Positions 1 through 9,178 of a DNA stretch of 64,000 nucleotides are shown in pieces. This stretch comes from Motiliproteus sp036960405 (GTDB lineage: Bacteria > Pseudomonadota > Gammaproteobacteria > Pseudomonadales > Balneatricaceae). The stretch lies in contig JBALWS010000007.1 of the NCBI GenBank assembly GCA_036960405.1, positions 1 to 64,000 of the forward strand, read 5' to 3'. Under the pieces are notes generated by a model. It saw only the letters and a list, made by a program, of their open reading frames with translations, ran no database searches and had not been told where the DNA came from. The stretch's first letter is position 1. Each line of letters opens with the position of its first letter. The translations under genes were made by a program, and so were the position numbers.

Positions 1-1
1 G

Positions 2-1270
2 TTGGCGCTACTGCAGGCAGAAACGGTCGATATGGTCGTTAGTGATGTCAATATGGGCGGCATGGACGGTCATGACCTGCTAGCCAAGATCAATCAGATG
101 CGGCCTGCGTTGCCGGTATTGCTGATAACTGCATACGGAGCGGTGGACCGCGCGGTGGATGCGATCCGAAACGGCGCAGTGGATTATCTGTTAAAGCCGT
201 TTGAGCCGGATCAGCTGCTGCAGATCGTTGAGCGCCATGCTGCCTCTCGGCTAGCTCAACAAGGTGGCAGCGAGCCGATTGCCGAATCGGCGTCGGCTAA
301 GCAGTTGCTGCAACTGGCGCAGCGGGTGGCCGAGACCGACTCGACAGTATTGATCATGGGTGACAGCGGCACCGGTAAAGAGGTCTTAGCCCAGTATATT
401 CACCGTAATTCACCGCGCGCCGATAAGCCATTTGTGGCGATTAACTGCGCAGCTATCCCTGAAAATATGCTCGAAGCGACCCTGTTTGGCCACGAGAAGG
501 GATCGTTTACCGGTGCTTATGCTAGCGCGCCAGGTAAGTTCGAACAGGCCGATCACGGTACCTTGCTGCTGGATGAGATATCGGAGATGGATCTGGGGCT
601 GCAGGCCAAACTGTTGCGGGTGCTGCAGGAGCAAGAGGTCGAGCGCATCGGTGGCCGTAAGGTGATCAAGCTGAATGTCCGAGTGCTGGCGACGACCAAC
701 CGCGATCTGGGGCAGTACGTGGCCGAGGGTAAGTTTCGAGAGGATCTTTACTATCGGTTGAATATCTTCCCGTTGCATTGGACTGCGTTGCGCGAACGGC
801 CGGAAGACCTGATTCCGCTGGCCGAGCGTTTGCTACTCAAGCATGCTAGTAAGATGAATCGGCCTGGGGTCAAGCTCGACCCCTCTGCCCATTCGGTATT
901 GCTGGCGCATAGCTGGCCGGGCAATGTGCGTGAGCTGGAAAATGTGGTGCAGCGCGCGTTGATATTGCAGCAAGGGTCGGTGATCCAGGCGGTTGACCTG
1001 TGTCTGAACCCCAGCTCAATGCAGGCGCCAACGGCCGCCGCCAGTGTCAGTGCGGCTGTGGCGGGAAGTCGTCCGGAAGTGGCAGCGCCGCAGCTGGGTG
1101 ATGACCTGCGCCAGCATGAGTATCAGCTCATTATAGATGCGTTACGTGCCCATGGAGGGAGTCGTAAAGATGCCTCGGTGACGTTGGGGATCAGCCCCAG
1201 GACACTGCGATATAAGTTGGCGCAGATGCGTGAAAGCGGCATCGATGTGGATGGTTTGTTGAAAGGGTAA
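2..1270 (+). CDS. fleR: FleR/FlrC-type sigma54-dependent flagellar response regulator (5' end cut off)
   Basis: NtrC-family activator of middle flagellar genes working with RNA polymerase sigma54; its kinase partner (FleS/FlrB) would lie just left of the window. About 40 N-terminal residues are missing because the frame runs off the edge, but the phosphoacceptor Asp in VSDVNMGG and the receiver Lys (LLKPFEP) remain. The AAA+ domain (about residues 95-330) has Walker A GDSGTGKE, the sigma54-contact loop as GSFTGA (usual GAFTGA), and Walker B LLLDEISEM. A Fis-type helix-turn-helix (SRKDASVTLGISPRTLRYKL) closes the protein. The family is large, so the FleR assignment rests partly on the flagellar locus 13 kb downstream and on the characteristic C-terminus. 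Confidence 0.85.
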   Translation: MALLQAETVDMVVSDVNMGGMDGHDLLAKINQMRPALPVLLITAYGAVDRAVDAIRNGAVDYLLKPFEPDQLLQIVERHAASRLAQQGGSEPIAESASAKQLLQLAQRVAETDSTVLIMGDSGTGKEVLAQYIHRNSPRADKPFVAINCAAIPENMLEATLFGHEKGSFTGAYASAPGKFEQADHGTLLLDEISEMDLGLQAKLLRVLQEQEVERIGGRKVIKLNVRVLATTNRDLGQYVAEGKFREDLYYRLNIFPLHWTALRERPEDLIPLAERLLLKHASKMNRPGVKLDPSAHSVLLAHSWPGNVRELENVVQRALILQQGSVIQAVDLCLNPSSMQAPTAAASVSAAVAGSRPEVAAPQLGDDLRQHEYQLIIDALRAHGGSRKDASVTLGISPRTLRYKLAQMRESGIDVDGLLKG

Positions 1271-1294
1271 GAGGGGAAGGCTAAGCAGATAGGT

Positions 1295-1353
1295 TGCCTG
1301 TGGGCGGGCTTTCGCAGCAGATTGGTTTGATCTGTAGGAGCCTGCCCGTAGGC
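1295..1353. repeat. REP-like inverted pair between convergent genes
   Basis: Two related GC-rich units in opposite orientation: 1296-1310 (GCCTGTGGGCGGGCT) pairs with 1339-1353 (AGCCTGCCCGTAGGC) over 15 positions with three G-U pairs, around a 28-nt loop. The right unit, TGTAGGAGCCTGCCCGTAGGCGA, resembles Pseudomonas-type REP elements and has its own small GCCT/AGGC stem. It sits 25 bp after fleR and 27 bp before the end of a convergent gene, a usual REP position. No second copy was noticed in the window. Confidence 0.5.
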
Positions 1354-1380
1354 GATGCAATATGCGGTAAATTGTCAGTG

Positions 1381-1854
1381 TCAGTCGTCACTCAACCGCG
1401 CATAGACTTGCTGCCATAATCGCACCTGGCTCTCGGCGCTGTAGGGGTCAAACTCCAGCAGGCTCAAACACTCCTCCCTGCAGGCCTCTATTTCATCGGC
1501 GGAGACGTCTTCTAGCAGATCCATCAGTGGTTGTAGCGGTAGATCGTTATAGCCTTCCAGGGTGTTATAAAGCTGATCCAGTGCTTGTTGGGTCTGATCA
1601 AAGTCATAACAGTAAAGCGGTTCGTCGCCACGGTCTTGCTGCAGTTCTTCCAATACCGCCTTGGGGCTATGGCCCTCCAGCTCCAGCATATCTGGATCGA
1701 TGTCAAGGTGGCCGGCTTGTTCAAGCCAGCTTTCTTCGGGGCAAATCAGGGTGGTTTTAATGCAGCCGTCGGCTAAGCTCCAGGCGACGGATACTGGAAA
1801 TGCATCCTCTTCGTAGCTGCTCATTTCACACGCGATAATTAAAGGCAATGTCAC
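1381..1854 (-). CDS. Small acidic protein with a degenerate 3'-5' exonuclease-like fold
   Basis: 157 residues, very acidic, no signal peptide or membrane segment. The N-terminus (IIACEMSSYEEDAFPVSVAW followed by SLADGCI) resembles the first motif of small DnaQ-like proteins whose usual form is D-x-E-A-S-S-L...S-F-P-I-E-V-A-W-S. Here the first acidic residue is replaced by Ala-Cys and only the Glu is kept, and no later HxxxxD motif is evident. It is therefore either catalytically dead or not a nuclease. It is convergent to fleR and divergent from acs (247 bp apart). The family assignment is from memory of related sequences and is tentative; that it is a real gene is more secure. Confidence 0.6.
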   Translation of the reverse strand: MTLPLIIACEMSSYEEDAFPVSVAWSLADGCIKTTLICPEESWLEQAGHLDIDPDMLELEGHSPKAVLEELQQDRGDEPLYCYDFDQTQQALDQLYNTLEGYNDLPLQPLMDLLEDVSADEIEACREECLSLLEFDPYSAESQVRLWQQVYARLSDD

Positions 1855-2101
1855 AAATTGATCTCTGTGTCGTAGGTTATGTTCGGCTATTGGTCGTAGA
1901 AAGCCTCTTATATAGGCTTGCGTAGACCAATGTCTAATTCAGAGAGTGGAAGCCGTTTCGGTATAAAAGTCGGTTACTACAGAGGGTATATATCAATACT
2001 GCAACGTCGGCTATCAATTCAGCGTCTCAAGCTGTCAATAATAATCAAAATTGCCGCAGACCAGTAATAGAATTCTTAAAGGATTAATTAGAGGCATCAC
2101 T

Positions 2102-4054
2102 ATGAGCGAAATTAAGACATATCCCGTCTATCCCAACTTTGCTAAAGACGCGTGGATCGATAACGACAAGTACGAAGCGATGTACGAGCAGTCGGTTAAA
2201 GATCCGGAAGGTTTCTGGGGTGAGCAGGGTCGCTGCATTGATTGGATCAAGCCCTTCACCAAAGTTAAGAACACGTCGTTTGATCCGCATAACGTTGATA
2301 TTCGTTGGTTCGAAGACGGCACCCTGAACGCGTCGGTAAGCTGTCTAGATCGTCATCTGGAAACGCGTGGAGATCAGGTCGCGATCATCTGGGAAGGCGA
2401 TGACCCGAGCGATGACGCCAACATCACTTATCGCGATCTGTACGAGCGTGTGTGTAAGCTGTCCAACGCTCTGAAAGCTCAAGGTGCCAAGAAAGGCGAC
2501 GTGATCACCCTGTATATGCCGATGATTCCTGAGGCAGCCGTTGCGATGCTGGCCTGTGCGCGTATCGGTGCGGTGCATTCGATCGTCTTCGGTGGTTTCT
2601 CTCCCGATGCGATTGCGGCCCGAATTGAAGGCGCTAAGTCCAATCTGATCATCACCGCCGATCAAGGTTTGCGTGGCGGTAAAGCGGTACCGATGAAAGC
2701 CAACGTCGATAAGGCGCTGGAGAAGGCCGGCACCGAGTGCTGCAAAACCGTGGTCGTGGTTAAACGCACCGGCGGTGATGTGGCCTGGAACGATAGCCGT
2801 GATGTTTGGTACGAAGAGATCACTGCCGATGTCAGCGCTGAATGCGCACCGGAAGAGATGGCGGCTGAAGATCCGTTATTCATCCTCTACACCTCTGGCT
2901 CAACCGGTCAGCCTAAAGGCCTCAAGCACACCACTGGTGGTTACATGGTTTATGCGGCGATGACGCATAAATACGCCTTCGATTACAAAGATGGTGATAT
3001 CTACTGGTGTACTGCTGATGTGGGTTGGGTAACCGGCCACAGCTACATCGTCTATGGCCCGCTGGCCAACGGTGCCACCTCACTGATGTTTGAAGGTGTG
3101 CCGAGCTACCCCGATATGTCACGCTTTGGGCGAGTGATCGAGAAGCACAAGGTTAATCAGTTCTATACGGCTCCGACTGCGATCCGCGCGCTGATGCAGC
3201 AAGGCGAAGATGTGTTGGGTGATTCTGACCTGTCCACGCTGAAGCTGTTGGGCTCGGTGGGTGAGCCGATCAACCCTGAAGCCTGGGAGTGGTACCACCG
3301 CATCATGGGTAACGAGAAGTGCCCAATCGTTGATACTTGGTGGCAGACCGAGACCGGTGGCTTGATGATTCTGCCGTTGCCGGGTGCTACCCCTGCTAAG
3401 CCGGGATCGGCGACGCGTCCGTTCTTCGGTGTACAGCCTGCGCTGGTTGATGCCGAAGGCAATATCCTCGAGGGTGCTGTTGACGGTAACCTGGTTATCA
3501 CCGATAGCTGGCCGGGTCAGGGTCGTTCTATCTGGGGTGATCACGAGCGTTTCGTACAGACTTACTTCACCACTTATAAGGGTTATTACACCACCGGTGA
3601 TGGCGCGCGTCGTGATGAAGACGGCTACTACTGGATCACTGGCCGTGTTGATGACGTGATCAATGTATCGGGTCACCGAATGGGTACTGCCGAGGTTGAG
3701 TCAGCGTTGGTAGCGCATCCTAAGGTTGCTGAGGCGGCTGTGGTAGGTTATCCGCATGAGATCAAGGGTCAGGGCATCTATGTCTACGTGACGCTGCAGG
3801 CGGGTGAGGAAGAGTCTGACGAGTTGCTGAAAGAGCTACGCAACTGGGTACGTGGCGAGATCGGTCCGATCGCAACGCCGGATCTGATCCAGTTTGCGCC
3901 GGGTCTGCCGAAGACTCGTTCGGGTAAAATCATGCGCCGCATTCTGCGTAAGGTGGCCGAGGATGATTTTGCAGCGCTGGGTGATACTTCGACTCTGGCT
4001 GACCCGTCGGTGGTCGATGACTTGATCGATAATCGTAAAAATCGTCAGGATTAA
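2102..4054 (+). CDS. acs: Acetyl-CoA synthetase
   Basis: Cytosolic AMP-forming enzyme converting acetate, ATP and CoA to acetyl-CoA, the high-affinity acetate assimilation route. The 650 residues match the usual length of about 650. Visible motifs are the AMP-binding loop YTSGSTGQPKG, the WWQTETGG motif, the hinge GRVDDVINVSGHRMG, and the C-terminal PKTRSGKIMRR, whose catalytic Lys falls at residue 609, the position acetylated by protein acetyltransferases in enterobacterial Acs. The start is ATG 2102 with GAGG 7 nt upstream; an in-frame TTG at 2051 has no such site. A TATAAA at 1962 is a possible -10 with no good -35, as expected for an activated promoter. The CrbR/CrbS regulators lie directly downstream. 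Confidence 0.97.
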   Translation: MSEIKTYPVYPNFAKDAWIDNDKYEAMYEQSVKDPEGFWGEQGRCIDWIKPFTKVKNTSFDPHNVDIRWFEDGTLNASVSCLDRHLETRGDQVAIIWEGDDPSDDANITYRDLYERVCKLSNALKAQGAKKGDVITLYMPMIPEAAVAMLACARIGAVHSIVFGGFSPDAIAARIEGAKSNLIITADQGLRGGKAVPMKANVDKALEKAGTECCKTVVVVKRTGGDVAWNDSRDVWYEEITADVSAECAPEEMAAEDPLFILYTSGSTGQPKGLKHTTGGYMVYAAMTHKYAFDYKDGDIYWCTADVGWVTGHSYIVYGPLANGATSLMFEGVPSYPDMSRFGRVIEKHKVNQFYTAPTAIRALMQQGEDVLGDSDLSTLKLLGSVGEPINPEAWEWYHRIMGNEKCPIVDTWWQTETGGLMILPLPGATPAKPGSATRPFFGVQPALVDAEGNILEGAVDGNLVITDSWPGQGRSIWGDHERFVQTYFTTYKGYYTTGDGARRDEDGYYWITGRVDDVINVSGHRMGTAEVESALVAHPKVAEAAVVGYPHEIKGQGIYVYVTLQAGEEESDELLKELRNWVRGEIGPIATPDLIQFAPGLPKTRSGKIMRRILRKVAEDDFAALGDTSTLADPSVVDDLIDNRKNRQD

Positions 4055-4101
4055 CACGGATATAGATCAACTGGTGCGCTAAGCGCTTGTAAGCCATTTG
4101 A

Positions 4102-4140
4102 AAACTCCCCTCAGTGCTCTACACTAGGGGAGTTTTTTTT
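4102..4140 (+). terminator. Rho-independent terminator of acs
   Basis: Perfect 10-bp stem AAACTCCCCT (4102-4111) with AGGGGAGTTT (4126-4135), a further inner AGTG/CACT stem, and a run of eight T (4133-4140). Confidence 0.88.
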
Positions 4141-4185
4141 GGTATCGAGCTTTCTGTTGTAGAGCTCTAATAGGGATGGAATAGG

Positions 4186-4851
4186 ATGCAGCTAGCCCAG
4201 AAGATAATTATTGCCGATGACCATCCTCTGTTTCGAGCAGCGCTCAAACAAGCTGTTTCGCAAGCGGTGGCAGGGGTCGAGATGATCGAAACTGACTCCT
4301 TGGCTTCTTTGCAGGAGACGGTTGGGGCAAATCCAGATGCAGACCTGGTATTGCTCGATCTGCATATGCCGGGGACCAGTGGCTTTACTGGTTTAGCTTA
4401 TCTTCGAGGTCAAAATCCAAGCATGCCAGTGGTGGTGGTGTCGGGTAGTGAGCAGCCACAAGTGATGTTGCGTGCTATTGAATACGGCGCTTCGGGTTTT
4501 ATTCCTAAATCGGCTCCGCTGGAAACTATCGCTGAGGCGATCCAGTCCGTACTTGAGGGCGAAGTGTGGTTACCGCAAGAGGTGGCTGATGGCGATGCCG
4601 AAGTCAGTGATGAAGACGCTATCTTCGCTGCAAAGCTAGGCTCGTTGACTCCTCAGCAGTTTCGGGTGTTGATGATGCTGACCGAAGGCTTGCTAAATAA
4701 GCAGATCGCCTATGAGCTGAATGTTAGTGAAGCGACCATCAAGGCACACGTGACCGCTATTTTGCGCAAGCTAGGGGTTCACAGTAGGACCCAGGCGGTG
4801 ATCGAAGCTAGTCGGATGGGTGTTGAGGCCCCGAAGACCCAGATGGATTGA
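4186..4851 (+). CDS. crbR: LuxR/NarL-family response regulator, CrbR/ErdR type
   Basis: 221-residue DNA-binding response regulator. The receiver (residues about 5-125) has the acidic pair in IIADDHPLF, phosphoacceptor Asp58 in LVLLDLHMPG and the conserved Lys in GFIPKSAP. The LuxR helix-turn-helix (about 150-210) reads SLTPQQFRVLMMLTEGL, then NKQIAYELNVSEATIKAHV. CrbR/ErdR with kinase CrbS/MxtR is known to activate acs in Vibrio and Pseudomonas, and here it lies between acs and a CrbS-type kinase, so acs is its likely target. The start is ATG 4186 behind AGGGATGGAATAGG. It has its own terminator and follows the acs terminator, so it is probably monocistronic. Confidence 0.88.
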   Translation: MQLAQKIIIADDHPLFRAALKQAVSQAVAGVEMIETDSLASLQETVGANPDADLVLLDLHMPGTSGFTGLAYLRGQNPSMPVVVVSGSEQPQVMLRAIEYGASGFIPKSAPLETIAEAIQSVLEGEVWLPQEVADGDAEVSDEDAIFAAKLGSLTPQQFRVLMMLTEGLLNKQIAYELNVSEATIKAHVTAILRKLGVHSRTQAVIEASRMGVEAPKTQMD

Positions 4852-4871
4852 TGTGAGCAACGCTCTACCGT

Positions 4872-4904
4872 ATTAAAAAACCGGGTATATCCCGGTTTTT
4901 TAAT
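4872..4904. terminator. Bidirectional terminator between crbR and crbS
   Basis: Perfect 14-bp inverted repeat ATTAAAAAACCGGG (4872-4885) and CCCGGTTTTTTAAT (4891-4904) around loop TATAT. The T-tract and A-tract serve crbR on the plus strand and crbS on the minus strand. Confidence 0.88.
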
Positions 4905-4964
4905 GCCTGCCCATCGCTGTAGAACGCAAGCCCTGAGGGCTGTATGGCTCTGGTTTCAAGCTTC

Positions 4965-7900
4965 CTAGCGATGCGCCAAGAACGTATTCATCATCGCTCG
5001 CAAGGCTGCAGGTTTCATCGGTTTGTGGAGAATCTGAGCGCCGTAGTTGTCCGCATCCTGTTTGACCTCGTCGGTACGGTCGGCGGTAATGACAATCGAA
5101 GGGATCGGTTTAGACCAGTACGCTTCGAGTGTTTTCAAGGCGATGATACCGGTGTGGGTCTCGCCCAGGTGGTAGTCAGCAAGGATGATGTCGGGTTCGA
5201 AAGGAGCGTTGTTGAGAGTGTCGATTACCTCGCTTTCGTGACCGGCGGTATAAACCTCGCACGACCAGCCGTTGAGTAGCGCGGCCATCCCTTGAAGGAT
5301 GTTGGGTTCATTATCGATGCAGAGTACTTTAACGCCTGCCAGGTTGCTGGCGCGCTTACCCATGGCGCTCGTAGTGCTGGTTTGTTTGACCAGAGAGGGG
5401 TCGCCTAGCGGTACTTCGATGCTGAAAACGGTGCCTTGGCTAGGCCAAGAGCGTACCCTCAATCGATGGTTGAGGATACGGGCGATCCGATCGGTAATTG
5501 CCAGGCCCAAGCCCAGTCCTTTGACCTGCGAATGCTTGGGGTTGTCGATGCGGCGGAACTCTTCAAACACCTCGTTGATCTTGTTTTCGGGGATTCCGAC
5601 CCCGGTATCCCAGACTTCGATGCGTAGATGATTGTCGAGTCGGCGGCACCCAAGCAGGATTTTCCCCGATTGGGTGTAGCGGATGGCGTTGGAAAGAAAA
5701 TTCTGCAGTACTCGGCGCAACAATTGCTGATCGCTATGGATCACCTTGCAGCAGCCGACGCAATGGAAATCTAACTGCTTCTCACTCGCCAGCGCGGTGA
5801 ATTCGGCTTTGAGGGTGTTGAACAGTTTCTCTAGAGCGAAGTGGCTGGGTTTGGGTTCCAGTGCGCCGGCGTCGATTTTTGAGATGTCGAGCAGGGTGAT
5901 CAGTAGTTCTTCGGCGGCCTTGAGTGAGCCGTCAAGGTGGCGAACCAGTTCGCCGGTGGTGTCGTCGTGGCCCTGTTGCGCCAGTGCCGAAGCAAACAGG
6001 CGTGCCGCGTTGAGGGGTTGCAGCAGATCGTGGCTGGCGGCAGCCAAGAAGCGGGTTTTGCCGATGTTGGCGTCGTCGGCGTCGGACTTGGCCTGGCGTA
6101 GCTCGTCCTCGATCAGCGCGCGAATAGTGTTCTCTTTGCGCAGTTCGCGGTTGATGGCTGTGATCGCCTGGGTGCGCTCGTGAACACGAAGTTCGAGGTT
6201 CTCGTTGGTTTCCTGCAGGGCGATCTCGGCCAACCGCCGCTCGGTGATGTCTTGGTAGAGAGTGAAATAACCGAGAATGTCGCCATACTCGCCAATATGA
6301 GGGATGTAAGTCACATCGGCAAAGCGGACCTGGCCGCGCTCAAGCGGTGGCAGTTTGGTTTCAAAGTTTTGTCTTTTACCTTCGAGCACTTTGGTGATAA
6401 AGGGAGTGCGGCTGTCGTATTGCATTGGTGCTAGTACTTTGTAGCAAGGGGTGCCCGAGATGGTGTGGCGGTCTTTGATGCCGAAAGTCTCGGCGTAAGC
6501 TTTGTTGACGAACAGGTAGCGCCGCTCTTTATCGAGATAGGCGATTAGCGCAGGGACGTTGTCGGTATAAAGACGAATGCTCTGCTCGCTTTCGCGCAGT
6601 GCCTCTTCGGTGCGCTTGTGTTTGGTAATGTCCAGATAAGTGTTGACGTAGCCGCCGCCGGGCATCGGGTTGCCTTGGATTTCCAGCACGGTGCCGTCTT
6701 GGCGATAGCGGATGTAGGAGTGCGATTTGCCGGATTGTAAAATCGCGATCCGCTTTTCTGCATGGGTCGCTATATCGCCGGGACCGTACTCGCCCATCTT
6801 GGCGTTGTACTGAAAAATATCTGAGACCGGCCTGCCAATGCAAACCAAGCCTTCTGGGTATTCGAACACCTCCAAATAACGCCGATTCCAGGCCACCAGG
6901 CGCATCTGCTGGTCGACTACGCTGATCCCTTGGTTGACGTTCTCGATGGTTGATTGCAGCAGTGAGCGATTAAATTTGAGCACCTTGCTGGCTTCGTCGA
7001 CGATGCTGACCACGTCGCCCAGCTGCATGTCGCGGCCACGCAGGGTCGAGGCCATTAGAATACGAGCAGACGAGGCGCCGATAACGCCGGCTAGCAGGCG
7101 TTCTATGTAATCGATCAGCTCGTTGGACGCGTTGTCGCCACTGATAGGCGGATCTTCGCTACGTAGTTGGGCAAAGGTGTTAAACGCATTGCGAGCGCGG
7201 TCGATACCGAGGAAGCGTTCGGTGAGGAGCTGTAGATCCCCCACTGTGGTGGTACCGCTCAGGGTGTGGGTGGGCTCGCCACTGGTAACGCCTTGAGCAT
7301 CGACGTAGTTGCTGGCCTGAATGCGATCGATCAGACGTAGGTTGGAGTGGCGTGACACCAGCACGAATAAACAGATGTTGGTCGCCAGGCTCCAGAAGGT
7401 ACCGTGGGTAAGGTGGTCGGGGAACTCAATCCCAAACAGTGCGTTGGGGTGTAGCCATTGGCTTTGCCATAGTAGTGCGTCAATGTCGCCTGGCACTAGG
7501 CCGGCACTGGACATGATCGGCAGTACTAGGGTGTAAAGCCAGATGATGAAGCCGGCGCTGATGCCGGCTAGCGCGCCTTGGCGATTACCTCGCTTCCACA
7601 GTACCGCGCCGAGAATAGCGGGGGCAAACTGCGCCACGGCGACAAAGGCGAGCAGGCCAAACGAAGCCAGACTGCCGGTATCGCCGAAGATTCGATAATA
7701 GAAATACGCCAGTAACAGCAGGTTGAAAATTGTCAGCCGGCGAACCCGTAGTAGAAAGGCACCCAGATCTTTGTTTTGTGACAGCTTGAGCCAGGGGATG
7801 CGGAGTAGCATCGGCATCACGATATCGTTGCAAACCATGGTACTGAGGGTAATGGTGGCGACGATAACCATCGACGTGGCGGCCGAGAGACCGCCGATGA

Positions 7901-8906
7901 AGGCCAGCATCGCCAGCGCGTTTTGATTGGCGGCCAGTGGCAGGGTTAATACGAACGTGTCGGCGTCGACGTTGCCGTCCGGGAAGGTCAACATGCCTGC
8001 GGTGGCAATCGGCAGTACAAACAGCCCCGCCAGGATCAGATAGCCTGGGAATATCCAGCGTGCCAGGCGTAGGTCTTTGGGGTCGGCGTTTTCGACTACC
8101 GATACGTGAAACTGCCGCGGCAAACAGATGATCGCTGCAGCGGCGAGCAGGGTTTCGGTGATAAAACTGTTTTCGATAAAGTCGGCGCGAAAATTCTCAT
8201 TGTTAGACAGTTCTTCGGTGGCACGGCTAAACAGGCTGTCGAAGCCATCGAAAATACCGAACGTGACATACAGGCCGACGGCGATAAAGGCGGCTAATTT
8301 GACGATCGATTCGAACGCGATCGCCAATACGATGCCTTCGTGGTGCTCGGTCGCATCGATGTGGCGGGTGCCGAATAGGATCGAAAACAGTGCCATCAGT
8401 AGTGCGACAAACAGCGCGGTATCGCTACCGCTGGAGGCTTCGCCAGCCGCTGCGGTGAGGGCGTCGTAGCTCATCGCCACCGCTTTGAGTTGAAGCGCGA
8501 TATAGGGAACGATGCCGAGTGTGGCGATACAGGTGACCAGGACGGCTAGGCTTTGGCTCTTGCCATAGCGTGAGGCGATAAAGTCGGAGATGGTGGTGAT
8601 GTTCTGCTGTTTGCTGACCAGTACAATCTTGGTAAACACCTTCCACAAGAAAATAAAAGTCAGGATTGGACCGAGATAGGTAGCCAGAAACTCCCAGCCA
8701 CTGGTGCTAGCGCGACCGACCGCGCCGTAAAAGGTCCAGGAGGTGGCGTAGACGGCTAGAGACAGGCTGTAGATGATCGGGCGGGAGCGGGAGCTAAAAA
8801 TTCGCTCTGCATGGCGTTCGCCAAACGAGGCGATGGCAAACAATACGCCGACGTAGGTCAGCGAGATCAGGATGATAAACCAGCCGTCTAACAGAGGGTT
8901 TTCCAT
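4965..8906 (-). CDS. crbS: CrbS/MxtR-type hybrid histidine kinase fused to an SSS transporter domain
   Basis: 1313-residue membrane sensor kinase. Residues 1 to about 500 form a sodium/solute symporter (SLC5-like) domain with many transmembrane helices. A STAC-type linker follows (about 565-650), then two PAS domains (about 650-770 and 780-900) and a coiled coil. The HisKA box has His959 in AAASHDLLQPLNAARL, the ATPase domain has DTGVGIPEN and GLGLGLAI, and a C-terminal receiver has Asp1244 in ILADYHLG. This is the architecture of CrbS, which with CrbR turns on acs when acetate is to be consumed; whether the SLC5 part transports or only senses is unsettled. It is convergent with crbR and divergent from the symporter genes. 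Confidence 0.9.
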   Translation of the reverse strand: MENPLLDGWFIILISLTYVGVLFAIASFGERHAERIFSSRSRPIIYSLSLAVYATSWTFYGAVGRASTSGWEFLATYLGPILTFIFLWKVFTKIVLVSKQQNITTISDFIASRYGKSQSLAVLVTCIATLGIVPYIALQLKAVAMSYDALTAAAGEASSGSDTALFVALLMALFSILFGTRHIDATEHHEGIVLAIAFESIVKLAAFIAVGLYVTFGIFDGFDSLFSRATEELSNNENFRADFIENSFITETLLAAAAIICLPRQFHVSVVENADPKDLRLARWIFPGYLILAGLFVLPIATAGMLTFPDGNVDADTFVLTLPLAANQNALAMLAFIGGLSAATSMVIVATITLSTMVCNDIVMPMLLRIPWLKLSQNKDLGAFLLRVRRLTIFNLLLLAYFYYRIFGDTGSLASFGLLAFVAVAQFAPAILGAVLWKRGNRQGALAGISAGFIIWLYTLVLPIMSSAGLVPGDIDALLWQSQWLHPNALFGIEFPDHLTHGTFWSLATNICLFVLVSRHSNLRLIDRIQASNYVDAQGVTSGEPTHTLSGTTTVGDLQLLTERFLGIDRARNAFNTFAQLRSEDPPISGDNASNELIDYIERLLAGVIGASSARILMASTLRGRDMQLGDVVSIVDEASKVLKFNRSLLQSTIENVNQGISVVDQQMRLVAWNRRYLEVFEYPEGLVCIGRPVSDIFQYNAKMGEYGPGDIATHAEKRIAILQSGKSHSYIRYRQDGTVLEIQGNPMPGGGYVNTYLDITKHKRTEEALRESEQSIRLYTDNVPALIAYLDKERRYLFVNKAYAETFGIKDRHTISGTPCYKVLAPMQYDSRTPFITKVLEGKRQNFETKLPPLERGQVRFADVTYIPHIGEYGDILGYFTLYQDITERRLAEIALQETNENLELRVHERTQAITAINRELRKENTIRALIEDELRQAKSDADDANIGKTRFLAAASHDLLQPLNAARLFASALAQQGHDDTTGELVRHLDGSLKAAEELLITLLDISKIDAGALEPKPSHFALEKLFNTLKAEFTALASEKQLDFHCVGCCKVIHSDQQLLRRVLQNFLSNAIRYTQSGKILLGCRRLDNHLRIEVWDTGVGIPENKINEVFEEFRRIDNPKHSQVKGLGLGLAITDRIARILNHRLRVRSWPSQGTVFSIEVPLGDPSLVKQTSTTSAMGKRASNLAGVKVLCIDNEPNILQGMAALLNGWSCEVYTAGHESEVIDTLNNAPFEPDIILADYHLGETHTGIIALKTLEAYWSKPIPSIVITADRTDEVKQDADNYGAQILHKPMKPAALRAMMNTFLAHR

Positions 8907-8938
8907 AGGATGTACCGCAGAGTCTCGTTAAAAATCAT

Positions 8939-8952
8939 CATACCAAGGTATG
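8939..8952. promoter_or_regulatory. Perfect 14-bp palindrome upstream of crbS
   Basis: CATACCAAGGTATG has 6-bp arms with a 2-bp centre. It lies 33 bp upstream of the crbS start, inside the divergent crbS/DUF4212 region. It could be an operator, for instance for CrbR, but the binding sequence of CrbR is not something that can be confirmed here and no clear second copy was found before acs. Confidence 0.35.
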
Positions 8953-9178
8953 AGTTTGAGTCGTTTAAGACCATCGTCTAGCAGAGCTGTCGAGTGTTCA
9001 TGGTAAACTTTCATCGCCTTGAATAAGAAGGTTTTTTTTGTTTTTTTTGGGGTGCGAGTAAAGCTTCAGGCTGGGGTTCAGACTAAGGTCGGGGGTTTGT
9101 TTGTACCCGCTCTTTGTTAAATTGCCAGCTGTAATTTTCTCACCCGATTTTAATAACAACAAACAGAAGGAATGCGCC

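Noticed and set aside
2051..2101. TTG start for acs giving 667 residues
   Set aside because: No ribosome site; ATG 2102 has one and puts the catalytic Lys at residue 609.
3119..3676. Long antisense reading frame of 185 codons inside acs
   Set aside because: It is on the opposite strand of a clear, fully conserved gene; it has low-complexity Arg/Thr content and no recognised motif.
9025..9050. Two runs of eight T before DUF4212 as a terminator
   Set aside because: No stem precedes the runs, and no plus-strand gene ends there.
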